Assembly: GCA_021582295.1 (NCBI GenBank)
Contig: CP091137.1
Location: 62,001 to 126,000, forward strand
Length of the DNA stretch: 64,000 nucleotides
Direction of reading: 5' to 3'
Origin: Candidatus Thiovulum stygium
Lineage (GTDB): Bacteria; Campylobacterota; Campylobacteria; Campylobacterales; Thiovulaceae
The notes beneath the pieces are model-generated. The model had not been told where the DNA came from, did no database searches, and worked only from the letters and a program-made list of their open reading frames with translations. A program made the translations under genes and the position numbers. Positions 10,096 through 18,406 of this stretch are shown here, in pieces; position 1 is the first letter of the stretch; every line of letters starts with the position of its first letter.

Positions 10096-10868
10096 TGTAA
10101 TTTTATTTTTAAAATTATCTCTTTAAGCTTAGAATATGAAGTTATTAAACCAACTTCTATCATTGAAGTTAAGCGATCAAGCAGTTTTGCTCTATTTACT
10201 TGAATTATGGAAAAATGCTCTTTTTCATTATAACCTTTTGTATTCTCAATGTTTAATTTTTCTCGGAGAATTTGAGCCATTTCAATATAAAGTTTTATGT
10301 TGTTTTTACCTATTCGATCAGGCAAAGTATCAATCATTGCATTGAACTCCTTAAAGTTATCTCCACCCACATCTCGCCAAAAAAGTAGTTTATGATTAAT
10401 AAAAATTCTATAAATTTCAACCTCAAGATCTTTATCAAGCATTGAAGCGATTTTTAATAAAATATAGATTTCAGCCCAAGTTCCACCATTTTTACCTCGT
10501 TTTGACTTAATTAAATTTGGAAATCTTGTCATTAGTTCTCCATATCTAATATGTCCAGAAGAAGTTTTATATGGCAAAAGTTCAGAATAATCTGATTGCA
10601 AAACATCAAAATTATCGAGTTTTTTTATTTCCCGCGAATAGCGGGATTTAGATTCTCTTAAAATTTGATTGTTTCTTGCAATTATAAATTCCCAAATGTC
10701 TTGCTTTTCTAATATTCTGTCTAATAAAATAGGTTCAAGACCTTTTGCCAATCTATTCATATTTCCTATATCAATAACTTTTGCAACATTACCTATTTTG
10801 TCCAAATGCCCAATTTCTAAAGTTCCAAAACTGCCTATTTGAACAGTCATCATTTGATTTGTAATCAT
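10083..10868 (-). CDS. KilA-N domain protein, copy 1
   Basis: 261 residues beginning MITNQMMTVQIGSFGTLEIGH. The N-terminal part, the WEFI block and the FINHKLLFWRDVGGDNFKEFN block match KilA-N-type phage DNA-binding proteins. A clear paralog lies at 14989-15717, with shared KGYNEK.H motifs and the same promoter layout. KilA-N proteins are found in phages and as islands in bacterial genomes; the function here is unknown but probably DNA binding and gene regulation. The last four residues (HHQI) are encoded inside direct repeat 1 and resemble the end of the neighbouring lipoprotein (PHQI), suggesting the gene acquired its stop at the insertion junction. Confidence 0.8.
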   Translation of the reverse strand: MITNQMMTVQIGSFGTLEIGHLDKIGNVAKVIDIGNMNRLAKGLEPILLDRILEKQDIWEFIIARNNQILRESKSRYSREIKKLDNFDVLQSDYSELLPYKTSSGHIRYGELMTRFPNLIKSKRGKNGGTWAEIYILLKIASMLDKDLEVEIYRIFINHKLLFWRDVGGDNFKEFNAMIDTLPDRIGKNNIKLYIEMAQILREKLNIENTKGYNEKEHFSIIQVNRAKLLDRLTSMIEVGLITSYSKLKEIILKIKLHHQI

Positions 10869-10880
10869 GATAAAATTTCA

Positions 10881-10928
10881 TTAGCCCTTTTAAATTTTTT
10901 TGCAATCATAATTATATCAAAGGGCTAA
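10881..10928 (-). promoter_or_regulatory. Promoter bracketed by a 10-bp dyad, KilA-N copy 1
   Basis: TTAGCCCTTT (10881-10890) and AAAGGGCTAA (10919-10928) form a perfect inverted repeat upstream of the KilA-N gene. Between them, on the minus strand, is TATAAT (plus-strand 10911-10916). The same arrangement precedes the second KilA-N gene with nearly identical spacing. This looks like an operator pair for autoregulation. Confidence 0.6.
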
Positions 10929-11020
10929 CTACACAAATGCGACCCTATCGCAAATTTATAATAAAAATATACATTCAATGATTTAAATTTTCATAAGTAT
11001 ATATTTTATTTATAAAATAT

Positions 11021-11159
11021 TAGATTTAATAAGCAGTTTTAATATTTTGTAGTAATTACTTTACTAAAATTAAAATTAAAATTAAAAATTTGACAATTTT
11101 TGGGAAAACCTCATCGAATAGTGATGAGGTTGTAAAAAGAGAGAAATTAAATTTGATGA
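11021..11159. repeat. Direct repeat 1, right copy (139 bp)
   Basis: Second copy of the repeat at 9963-10095, with three instead of two consecutive ATTAAA units. It carries a non-functional relic of the 3' end of the gene downstream of fliS, the inverted octamer pair at 11108-11115/11123-11130, and then runs into the 3' end of the lipoprotein gene. A further octamer overlaps the boundary at 11155-11162. Confidence 0.95.
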
Positions 11160-12757
11160 GGTGTTGTTGTTATATTTGCATCACTTGAAAAATTTAAATC
11201 TGGATATTTTGTCTCATAGCTATTATTATAATCGTTGCCTGTTGGCATTACACTATAATTATTATCGCTTGGAATTGATGGATAATTATCTTGTTTAATT
11301 GTTTTTGCATCATCTGTTGGAAGAGCTGGAATATCATCAGGTGAATTTACAGCATCTTTGATTTTTGGAGCAACTGTAACAACATTACATTTTTCAGTGA
11401 TAGAATCAAATTCAAATCCAGTTCCTTTGAGTTCGCATACTTTTTTAGCAATCGCTGAATTAACTATTGAAATATTCAAATCTTCTAAAGGTTCTTTATT
11501 GTTGATTTTATCGTTAATAATTTCTATTGCTAAAGTTTTATCTGTCGCACCTATTAATATCTTTTCGATGTTTTCTGATAATATCACTATATCTTCAACT
11601 GTTACATTTTTATCTGTAATATTTGCTACTATTGATAAAGTATCTTTTGAAGTATCGTAATTTTTATCTACAACTTTTTCGAAGTTTTCAGCTATTTTGT
11701 CAGAAATTGATAAATTTGCTTCAGCTCGATCAACCAAAAGATCAAGAGTTTTCTCTTCAGCTATTGTTTCGTTTCTTTCAGCTTTATATATTTTTTCAAT
11801 CTCATTTACTAAAGTTGTTTCAACTGTTGGTAAAATTTTTGAGTTATATTTAGTAATTAAACCTGCAGAAATTTTGCCTTCAGCTGTTAAAATTGTTGGT
11901 TCTTGAGCAAAAACTGATAAATTTAAATCGCTAGTTGTATCCCAAATATTTGCAATAGCTCCAGCTAATTTTCTAACTGCTTGTGAATCAACAAAAATAT
12001 TTTCATTTGTATTTAATGCTTTTTTAACTTCGCTTTCAGCTGTTGCAATTGGTTTTGACCAGTTGCTATCAGCCATTTTCTGAACAACAAGTGTTGAAAG
12101 TGGAGATGCAAAAACTTTTGTTGAATTAATATCTGTTTCTTTTTCAAAAATAGTCTTTAATGTATAACTATTTGTTTTATCATCAAAGCTAACGATATCA
12201 TCGCTTCCTAAATCTTTTCCACCAACAGCTTTCACAATTAATTTATCGCCATTGATAGCTAAATATTCGCAAGAAAAAGTTCCATCAGCTTTTGAAGATG
12301 TGCAAGTTGCATTTGCATCAATTTTAATATCATTTACGATTTCGCAAGATGAAACAGTAGCACCGCTAATTAAACCATCAAAAGCAGTTCCGTTGATTTT
12401 TGCAAACACAGGATCAAGATTTTTAATACAGTCGTTGCCTTCTAAATGTGTTCCCTCGTTGCAAACAATATCAATACAAGAGCCATTAGCATCTTTTATT
12501 TTTCCTGTTTCGCAAGTTGTTGGATTTGTTTGATTACTATCATCAACACATTTACCATTTTCTAAATGTTGTCCTGTTTCGCAAGTTATTGGAGTCGTAT
12601 TATTATCAACACATTTGCCATTTTCTAAATGTTGTCCTGTTTCGCAAGTTATTGGAGTCGTATTATTATCAACTGGTGTTGAATTACTATTACTACTACT
12701 ACAACCTGATACAACGATAGAAACTACAACTGGGATGATTGAATGAATTTTTTTCAT
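11147..12757 (-). CDS. Repeat-containing outer-surface lipoprotein
   Basis: 536 residues with a lipoprotein signal ending VVVSIVVSGC, so the mature Cys is probably lipidated. After a Ser/Asn/Thr linker come Cys-rich repeats of the type CETGQHLENGKCVD, two of them identical at the DNA level. A region GTAFDGLISGATV...SPLSTLVVQ follows that is shared with the lipoprotein at 48984-51422 and with other surface lipoproteins. The C-terminus is Asp/Asn/Pro rich. Adhesion or surface display is a guess. The 3' end lies in direct repeat 1. Confidence 0.75.
   Translation of the reverse strand: MKKIHSIIPVVVSIVVSGCSSSNSNSTPVDNNTTPITCETGQHLENGKCVDNNTTPITCETGQHLENGKCVDDSNQTNPTTCETGKIKDANGSCIDIVCNEGTHLEGNDCIKNLDPVFAKINGTAFDGLISGATVSSCEIVNDIKIDANATCTSSKADGTFSCEYLAINGDKLIVKAVGGKDLGSDDIVSFDDKTNSYTLKTIFEKETDINSTKVFASPLSTLVVQKMADSNWSKPIATAESEVKKALNTNENIFVDSQAVRKLAGAIANIWDTTSDLNLSVFAQEPTILTAEGKISAGLITKYNSKILPTVETTLVNEIEKIYKAERNETIAEEKTLDLLVDRAEANLSISDKIAENFEKVVDKNYDTSKDTLSIVANITDKNVTVEDIVILSENIEKILIGATDKTLAIEIINDKINNKEPLEDLNISIVNSAIAKKVCELKGTGFEFDSITEKCNVVTVAPKIKDAVNSPDDIPALPTDDAKTIKQDNYPSIPSDNNYSVMPTGNDYNNSYETKYPDLNFSSDANITTTPHQI
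12549..12675. repeat. 63-bp coding tandem duplication
   Basis: Two adjacent 63-bp units in the lipoprotein gene encode the same 21 residues (NNTTPITCETGQHLENGKCV type). A third, diverged unit follows in the protein. The near-identity suggests recent duplication and possible copy-number variation. Confidence 0.8.
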
Positions 12758-12914
12758 ATTTGGAGTATCCTTCTTTTTTAAAAGGTTAAAAATGTAGAAC
12801 CTCGAGAAGAGTCCCGAGGTTATAAAGTTGATATTTAGAGAAACTTAGTTGTAAGACTATATAAATATTTAATTTATATATCTCAGTTTGAAGTCTCGAA
12901 AAGAGTTTTGTTAA

Positions 12915-14750
12915 TTACTCGTTTGTTGAGCAGTCTTGTTTAACCCAAATACCTCTATTTTTAGAGATGTTTTTATCAACATTCCAAGCACCAGCAGAAG
13001 CATTGTAATCATAAATAGCTACACCATAACAGCCATCAGCAATTTGAGAGTAAGCCTCAGCTATAGTTATGTCTTCAACTGTTCCAAGTAATTCCCAACT
13101 ATTTTTTGTAGCATTTTTAATAAATGTAGTTGGATCAACTTTTACAGTTTTTGTATCTTGGTAACCAACTTCAACTTTTGAAAAGTTTTGATCAACTGTT
13201 TCTGTATTAGCAGATTTAATCCAATAACCTTTACCAGCAACTAAACTACTTGGGAAAGCATTCCATTTATTATTTCCAAGATATTCCCAAATTATTTGAA
13301 CTGAACCTGTTTTAAGAATATGTTTAGAAGTTGTTCTTGTTTCATTGCTTAGAGCTATTAAATTCCATTTTCCACCTTCAACAAGATCAAATGTTGTTAA
13401 AAGAGCTGAATGTTTTTTGTTTGTGTTATCGCTTAAGAGATTATTTGCTTTATCAGTAATATTGCCATCTATTTTTGCAGTGTAAGTTACATTTAAATCA
13501 GATTTAGAAGCTGTTTTATTAAGATCAAAAGTAATAACTGTTCTTAATGAATTTTGATTTAGAGTATCTTGTTTATTTTCAGCCTTAATTGAACTTGCAA
13601 CAACTGAAATGTCCTCATCTATGCTTTTAATAACAACAGAAGCCCAATTTTTTGGAGCAACAACTTCAGAAAAAGTAATTGTTCCTTTTGATTTATCATC
13701 AAAATCAAGAACAAATTTAGCCATTTGTGGGCTTGTTGTATCTTTTACCAAAGTTCTTAAAGTTAAGTTGTTCTCTTTATTGTTATCTAACTCATTACCA
13801 AAAATATCTTGAAGAATATTTCCTGTGTAAGTCATTGTTAGACTACCAGAACTTGTATTAAGTTCAGTTTGATTAAGAGTTAAAACTAACTTAGCTGTGT
13901 TGCTGCTTAGTGTGTTGCTGCTTTGATAGTTATTTAAACTTGCATTTGTAATAGGTATTACTTTTCCAAGAGAATCAGTAATTTTAAAAGCACTATTTGC
14001 AGTTGCAGAAGTAACCAAGCTAGTATTCATTAGTTCGCTAATATTAAATTCTAATGTATTTGTTGAGTAGTTATAATTAGTGTTATCAGTAGAATTATAT
14101 TCTTGATGGTTCAAATTATTATTTGATTCAATATATGGAGCAGCTCTATCAATAGTGAAATTGAAATCTGTTCCAATTGTTACATCCGTTGGAGTTGCAT
14201 TCTCATTTTTAATTTTTGCAACAACATCTGTATAATAGTTTTCTGTCGCATTGATTTTGTCAATTTTAACATTAACTTTTGAGTTATTAGGAACAAGCTC
14301 TTTAGATGGAAAATCTCCATACATTGCAGAAACATAAAAACTATTTGGATTGATGTCATCAGCTGTTTTGAAGAAAACTTCTTTTGATGGAGTAATTATA
14401 AATGTTCTTCCAGATGCATTTACATCACTAACAGTAACTGATCCAATTTCATCAGTTGAATCTAAACCTCTTTGAAAAAGTTTTAAAGATGTGATGATAT
14501 TTTCTTTTAATTCTGCATTAAAATCAGAATTGTTAGAATCTTTAACTGTGATAGTAATTGTGTTAAGTTTAGATACAGTATCGACTTCTAAGTGTAATTT
14601 TGTTACATCTAATCTACCAGCTTTTGCTGTAAAACTATCTTGGTTGATTGATGGTTTAGGTGTATAGTTAATAGTTGCAAAAGCATTCGTAGAAAGAACA
14701 CTAACTGTAGCCAAACTAAGGAGAGCTGTATTGAGAACTCTATTTCCCAT
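12915..14750 (-). CDS. Large secreted protein with beta-sandwich-like repeats
   Basis: 611 residues with a Sec signal peptide (LSLATVSVLSTNAFA). The mature part is Asn/Thr/Ser rich with alternating strand patterns (ITFSEVVAP, TFDLNKTASKSDLNVTYTA) like Ig-like or SwmB-type surface repeats. The C-terminal 150 residues (GGKWNLIAL...GKGYWIKS...RGIWVKQDC) form a separate domain with Trp-Gly motifs and two late Cys. There is no LPXTG or clear autotransporter domain. It probably acts at the cell surface or outside the cell. It is on the same strand as the lipoprotein gene downstream of it. Confidence 0.65.
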   Translation of the reverse strand: MGNRVLNTALLSLATVSVLSTNAFATINYTPKPSINQDSFTAKAGRLDVTKLHLEVDTVSKLNTITITVKDSNNSDFNAELKENIITSLKLFQRGLDSTDEIGSVTVSDVNASGRTFIITPSKEVFFKTADDINPNSFYVSAMYGDFPSKELVPNNSKVNVKIDKINATENYYTDVVAKIKNENATPTDVTIGTDFNFTIDRAAPYIESNNNLNHQEYNSTDNTNYNYSTNTLEFNISELMNTSLVTSATANSAFKITDSLGKVIPITNASLNNYQSSNTLSSNTAKLVLTLNQTELNTSSGSLTMTYTGNILQDIFGNELDNNKENNLTLRTLVKDTTSPQMAKFVLDFDDKSKGTITFSEVVAPKNWASVVIKSIDEDISVVASSIKAENKQDTLNQNSLRTVITFDLNKTASKSDLNVTYTAKIDGNITDKANNLLSDNTNKKHSALLTTFDLVEGGKWNLIALSNETRTTSKHILKTGSVQIIWEYLGNNKWNAFPSSLVAGKGYWIKSANTETVDQNFSKVEVGYQDTKTVKVDPTTFIKNATKNSWELLGTVEDITIAEAYSQIADGCYGVAIYDYNASAGAWNVDKNISKNRGIWVKQDCSTNE

Positions 14751-14904
14751 ATGTGTTTGTCCTTTATATAAAAAGATATTCGCCTCGAATTGTATAGAAA
14801 AAAGGCTTAGGTGTCAATTTACTAACTTTATTTTCAGGCATTTGCAAAAAATATCAATTTGCTACTAGCAAAATCGACGAATGTCATTTTAAATTTAGTA
14901 TAAC

Positions 14905-14985
14905 CCCGTCATGCTAAACTTGTTTTAGTATCTTTTTTTTTAATTTGCAAGAGATTTCCGTGTCAAGCACGAGAATGACTGAGGG
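14905..14985. repeat. Two REP-like palindromes back to back
   Basis: Between KilA-N copy 2 and the secreted protein lie two palindromic units: one around GTCATGCTAAACTTG (14908-14932), and one around CGTGTCAAGCACGAGAATGAC (14959-14979). The second has the same core as the element at 29876-29900 (GTCAAG flanked by complementary G/C bases, then ATGAC). They are joined by a T9 run. They look like dispersed REP-type elements rather than a single terminator. Confidence 0.6.
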
Positions 14986-14988
14986 TAA

Positions 14989-15717
14989 TTATAGTTTTTT
15001 AATAACTTCTACTAACTCATAAAAAGATTGAACAAAACCAACACGAACACTGAAAGTTAAATATTCAAGCCATTTTGCTCGAGTCTCTTGAATTTTCGAA
15101 TCGTGATCTTTTTCGTTATAACCGCGAGTGTCGAGAATATTTTGCTTTTTTCTCAATTCAATTGCAACATATTGATATACATCTATTTTTGAGTTACCAT
15201 TTAAATCCGAGAGCATATCAACAACTCGATTGAACTCGTTGAAATTATCACCGCCAAGATCTCGCCACTCAAGAAGTTTGTGATTAATAAAAATATCAAT
15301 CATTTCAAGTCGCAAAATTGGAGATAAATAAATTGCAAGATCAATCATAATATGAAGATTCGCCCAATAACCTCGGTTTTCAGGTTTGCCACCTCTTTGA
15401 GATTTTATTACAGAGAATTTTTTAATTAGTTCAGCAAATTCTATTTTGCCAGACTCATTTTTATAGTCAGAAAGGCAAACTGCCGAATCGACAGTTTGGA
15501 AAAAAGTCCCATATTTCCGCTCTACTTCAATAATAAATTCCCAAGTTGATTCTTTTCGAAGCCATTCTGAAATTTCAATTTCTCTCAAATCATTTTCTTT
15601 TCGATAAAGATTTCCTATTTTAAGAATATCGTTTAAGTTGCCCATTTTGGTTAAATGACCAATTTGAACTGTATGTTCATTGCCAATTTTAACAGTCATC
15701 ATCTGATTTGTTTTCAT
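14989..15717 (-). CDS. KilA-N domain protein, copy 2
   Basis: 242-residue paralog of the protein at 10083-10868. It shares the N-terminal TNQMMTV.IG block, STWEFIIEVER, IFINHKLLEWRDLGGDNFNEFN and the DTRGYNEKDHDSKIQ region. Probably a DNA-binding regulator of phage origin. The upstream 75 bp are conserved with copy 1, including a dyad that brackets the promoter. It has no obvious direct-repeat flanks, but REP-like palindromes lie at its 3' side and a BRO-N remnant at its 5' side. Confidence 0.8.
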   Translation of the reverse strand: MKTNQMMTVKIGNEHTVQIGHLTKMGNLNDILKIGNLYRKENDLREIEISEWLRKESTWEFIIEVERKYGTFFQTVDSAVCLSDYKNESGKIEFAELIKKFSVIKSQRGGKPENRGYWANLHIMIDLAIYLSPILRLEMIDIFINHKLLEWRDLGGDNFNEFNRVVDMLSDLNGNSKIDVYQYVAIELRKKQNILDTRGYNEKDHDSKIQETRAKWLEYLTFSVRVGFVQSFYELVEVIKKL

Positions 15718-15732
15718 GCTATAATTTTTATC

Positions 15733-15778
15733 AGCCCTTTTTATATTTTTTTTGCAATCTAATTATAACAAAAGGGCT
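15733..15778 (-). promoter_or_regulatory. Promoter bracketed by a 9-bp dyad, KilA-N copy 2
   Basis: AGCCCTTTT (15733-15741) and AAAAGGGCT (15770-15778) are inverted around a minus-strand TATAAT (plus 15762-15767). Spacing and the intervening TTTTTTGCAAT block match copy 1 at 10881-10928. Conservation also extends outward to a GCGACC..ATCGC block, where copy 2 has an intact octamer (15794-15801) and copy 1 a diverged one. Confidence 0.6.
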
Positions 15779-15831
15779 AACTTCAAAAATGCGACCTCAT
15801 CGCTAAATCATAAAACTCAAACTCAAATTAA

Positions 15832-16227
15832 ATTATAAAAAATTATAATTATTTATATGTCGTAATTAAATCTAAACTTCCTAAAGCTGAAAAAATTGAA
15901 ACTTGGATTATGGAAGAAGTTCTTCCAGCAATCAGAAAACATGGTTTTGATATTCCAGAAAGGTTGGTCGAAAAACCAAATGAACCACTTTTAAATACTG
16001 TTGCAACTATTACTCAACGAAAATCTTATACCGCTGATTATTTAGTTGCTATAAATTATTATAATGAAGATGAACTCAAAACTTTTTTGACATATTTTAA
16101 CGATTCTTTAAGACTTGTTATTCAACATATTAATGCAATTCATATAAAAGCAACAAGTGATTCAGTTATACAAATGTTACTTGAACCAATTGAATTTCTT
16201 GAAGATGGTTTAGCTTTTGTAATTTAA
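15832..16227 (+). pseudogene. BRO-N antirepressor remnant, N-terminus missing
   Basis: The open frame starts after a TAA at 15829 and soon reads SKLPKAEKIETWIMEEVLPA, the C-terminal half of the BRO-N (phage antirepressor) domain, followed by IRKHGFDIP and a unique helical tail ending LEDGLAFVI. The first ATG (15910) is already inside the domain, and the N-terminal half of BRO-N is absent upstream. It is best read as a 5'-truncated antirepressor. It is divergent from KilA-N copy 2. Confidence 0.65.
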
Positions 16228-16294
16228 ATTTTATTTTTAATTTTCTAATATTGAAATGAATTTGTGGTTGATGAGGTAAAAGTTTAAGATTAAC

Positions 16295-16324
16295 TTGACT
16301 TTTGTAGCTTTTTGGTGATATAGT
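16295..16324 (+). promoter_or_regulatory. Putative sigma-70 promoter for the cytochrome gene
   Basis: TTGACT (16295-16300) and TATAGT (16319-16324) are separated by 18 bp and lie 60 bp upstream of the cytochrome ATG. An octamer copy sits just upstream at 16270-16277. Confidence 0.45.
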
Positions 16325-16383
16325 TAAAAAATGGAATTGATTCAATTAAACTTTAATTCAATTTAAAAATCCAAGGAAAAAAA

Positions 16384-16680
16384 ATGAAAAAAATTATTGT
16401 TGCTTCTCTTTTAGCAGGTGTAACTTCTCTTTTAGCTGCTGATGGTGCAGAACTTTATAAAAAATGTGTTAGCTGTCATGGTGCCAATGCTGAAAAATCG
16501 GCTTTAGGAAAATCTCAAGTTATTAAAGGTTGGGATCAAGCTAAACTTGTAGCTTCTCTTAAAGGTTATAAAGATGGTACATACGGCGGTGCAATGAAAG
16601 CTATCATGAAAGGTCAAGTCGCACCATATAGTGATGCTGATATTGAGGCAGTTGCTGGTTATATTTCTGGTTTAAAATAA
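16384..16680 (+). CDS. Class I c-type cytochrome (c553-like)
   Basis: 98-residue periplasmic electron carrier. It has a Sec signal ending SLLAADGAELY, one heme motif CVSCH at about residues 28-32, and a Met-rich C-terminal region that supplies the sixth ligand (candidates in AMKAIMKGQVAPYSD). The length and layout match small c553-type cytochromes of Campylobacterota. An AAGGA Shine-Dalgarno and a good sigma-70-like promoter precede it. Monocistronic by appearance. Confidence 0.93.
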   Translation: MKKIIVASLLAGVTSLLAADGAELYKKCVSCHGANAEKSALGKSQVIKGWDQAKLVASLKGYKDGTYGGAMKAIMKGQVAPYSDADIEAVAGYISGLK

Positions 16681-16801
16681 TTTCAGCGATTTTTCAGACA
16701 AATTAGTTTATAATTTTGAAACTTTAAATCGTTTAATTCTGTAGGGATACACGAACCGAAAAATTAATATGATTTTTAGAATTAAAATTGGGAGGTTAAA
16801 A

Positions 16802-17116
16802 GTGAAGAATTTAGTTCTTTTCTTTGGAGCTTTCCTAGGTTTCGCTTTTGCAGGTGATGTCTCTATCGCAACAGCAACAGTTCAAGGCTATTCTGTTTTA
16901 GCTGCTGGTGTTGGTCTTGGTCTTGCCGCTCTTGGTGGTGCAGTTGGTATGGGTTCAACAGCCGCTGCAACAATTGCAGGAACAGCAAGAAATCCTGGAT
17001 TAGGTGGAAAACTTATGACTACAATGTTTATCGCTCTTGCGATGATTGAAGCTCAAGTTATTTACACACTCGTAATTGCACTTATTGCACTTTATGCAAA
17101 TCCTTTCCTAGGTTAA
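16802..17116 (+). CDS. atpE: ATP synthase F0 subunit c
   Basis: Ring subunit of the F0 proton channel. The GTG at 16802 is chosen because GGAGG at 16791-16795 sits 6 bp before it; an in-frame ATG at 16769 lacks a binding site. The product (104 aa) has an N-terminal hydrophobic leader, then the hairpin GVGLGLAALGGAVGMGSTAA, a polar loop ARNPG, and the second helix with the ion-binding acidic residue in ALAMIEAQVIY. Other atp genes are not adjacent, as usual in Campylobacterota. A hairpin terminator follows. Confidence 0.95.
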   Translation: MKNLVLFFGAFLGFAFAGDVSIATATVQGYSVLAAGVGLGLAALGGAVGMGSTAAATIAGTARNPGLGGKLMTTMFIALAMIEAQVIYTLVIALIALYANPFLG

Positions 17117-17124
17117 TACTTCAA

Positions 17125-17145
17125 AACGGGGCGATAAGCCCTGTT
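17125..17145 (+). terminator. Hairpin after atpE
   Basis: AACGGGGC (17125-17132) pairs with GCCCTGTT (17138-17145), including one G-U pair and a 5-nt loop, directly after the atpE stop and before tRNA-Leu. Confidence 0.6.
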
Positions 17146-17151
17146 TAATAT

Positions 17152-17235
17152 GCGACGGTGGTGGAACGGCAGACACGCTATCTTGAGGTGGTAGTGCCAA
17201 CAGGTGTGCGGGTTCAAATCCCGCTCGTCGCACCA
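17152..17235 (+). tRNA. tRNA-Leu(GAG)
   Basis: A class II tRNA with a 7-bp acceptor stem (GCGACGG with TCGTCGC, one G-T pair), discriminator A and encoded CCA (17233-17235). The anticodon arm CTATC-TTGAGGT-GGTAG places GAG as anticodon, reading CUU/CUC leucine codons. A long variable arm and the T loop GGTTCAAATCC are present. Note that TTGAGGT in its anticodon loop differs from the iterated octamer. Confidence 0.95.
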
Positions 17236-17291
17236 TTTTTTTAATAAATATCTTCTTAAAACTTCACAAATAAATCTTAAAATAAAAATAA

Positions 17292-18287
17292 ATGCAAAAT
17301 CAAAAAAATTTAAATATTCAGAAATTATCTTTTTCGGAAGATAAAGAGTATGAAAAATCGCTTAGACCAACTATATTAAAAGAATATATAGGTCAGGAAA
17401 AAATTAGAAATAACTTAGAAGTTTTTATATCTGCTTCTATGTTAAGAAATGAAGCTCTTGATCATGTTTTATTATTTGGTCCTCCAGGTCTTGGAAAAAC
17501 AACTCTCGCTTTTGTTATAGCCAACGAATTAAAATCAAATATAAAAATAACTTCAGCTCCAATGATTGAAAAAACTGGCGATTTAGTTGCTCTTTTATCA
17601 AATATTTCAGAAAAAGATATTTTATTTATAGATGAAATTCACCGTTTATCTCCTCAATTAGAAGAAATTTTATATACAGCAATGGAAGATTTTAGACTCG
17701 ATATTATTATTGGTTCTGGTCCTTCAGCTCAAACAGTTCAAATCGAACTCCAAAAATTTACACTTATTGGAGCAACAACAAAAGTTGGTTCTCTTTCTAT
17801 GCCACTTCGAGAAAGATTTGGAATTCAATTTAGAATGGAGTTTTATAAAAATATAGAGTTAGAAACTATATTAAAGATAGCTTCTAAGAAATTGGGTAAA
17901 AATATAGATGAATTATCTACTCAAGAAATATCTCGTCGTTCAAGAGGCACTCCCCGAATAGCACTTCGTTTTTTAAAAAGAATTCGTGATTTCTCTGATT
18001 TCTTTGGTGAAAATATTATTATACAAACAAGAGTTATAAGTTCATTTGAACTTTTAGGCATTGATACAATTGGACTCAATGAGTTAGATTTGGCAATTTT
18101 AAAAAAATTAATTGAAGCAAAAGGCAAACCTGTTGGAATAAAAACTCTTTCTGCAATGCTTCACGAAGATACAGAAACTATTGAAGAAGTTATAGAACCA
18201 TATTTATTATCAATAGGTTTGATTGAAAAAACAGCAAAAGGTAGAATTGCCACTCAAAAATCTTATGAAATTATAAAATTTCACTAA
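17292..18287 (+). CDS. ruvB: Holliday junction branch migration helicase RuvB
   Basis: AAA+ motor that drives branch migration with RuvA. It has [12 protein letters not shown] at the N-terminus, Walker [10 protein letters not shown] near residue 58, Walker B DEIHRL near 105, the sensor region [18 protein letters not shown], and a C-terminal winged-helix region ([12 protein letters not shown]). Length 331 aa is normal. There is no ruvA or ruvC beside it. Confidence 0.97.
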   Translation: MQNQKNLNIQKLSFSEDKEYEKSLRPTILKEYIGQEKIRNNLEVFISASMLRNEALDHVLLFGPPGLGKTTLAFVIANELKSNIKITSAPMIEKTGDLVALLSNISEKDILFIDEIHRLSPQLEEILYTAMEDFRLDIIIGSGPSAQTVQIELQKFTLIGATTKVGSLSMPLRERFGIQFRMEFYKNIELETILKIASKKLGKNIDELSTQEISRRSRGTPRIALRFLKRIRDFSDFFGENIIIQTRVISSFELLGIDTIGLNELDLAILKKLIEAKGKPVGIKTLSAMLHEDTETIEEVIEPYLLSIGLIEKTAKGRIATQKSYEIIKFH

Positions 18288-18406
18288 AAATAAATTAATA
18301 ATTTAAAATTATATAGCTTCATAAAGTTTATTTTGATTAATCTATAAATTAATTAAAAAGAGTATATAATTATGTTTGGAATTTTAAATATAATAGAAAG
18401 GAATTG

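Noticed and set aside
12517-12720. A plus-strand open frame across the lipoprotein repeats
   Set aside because: It is a shadow of the minus-strand lipoprotein gene; the repeated Tyr and Leu pattern only mirrors the 63-bp duplication.
16769-16801. An upstream ATG start for atpE
   Set aside because: It lacks a ribosome binding site and adds 11 charged residues before the normal leader; GGAGG is placed for the GTG at 16802.
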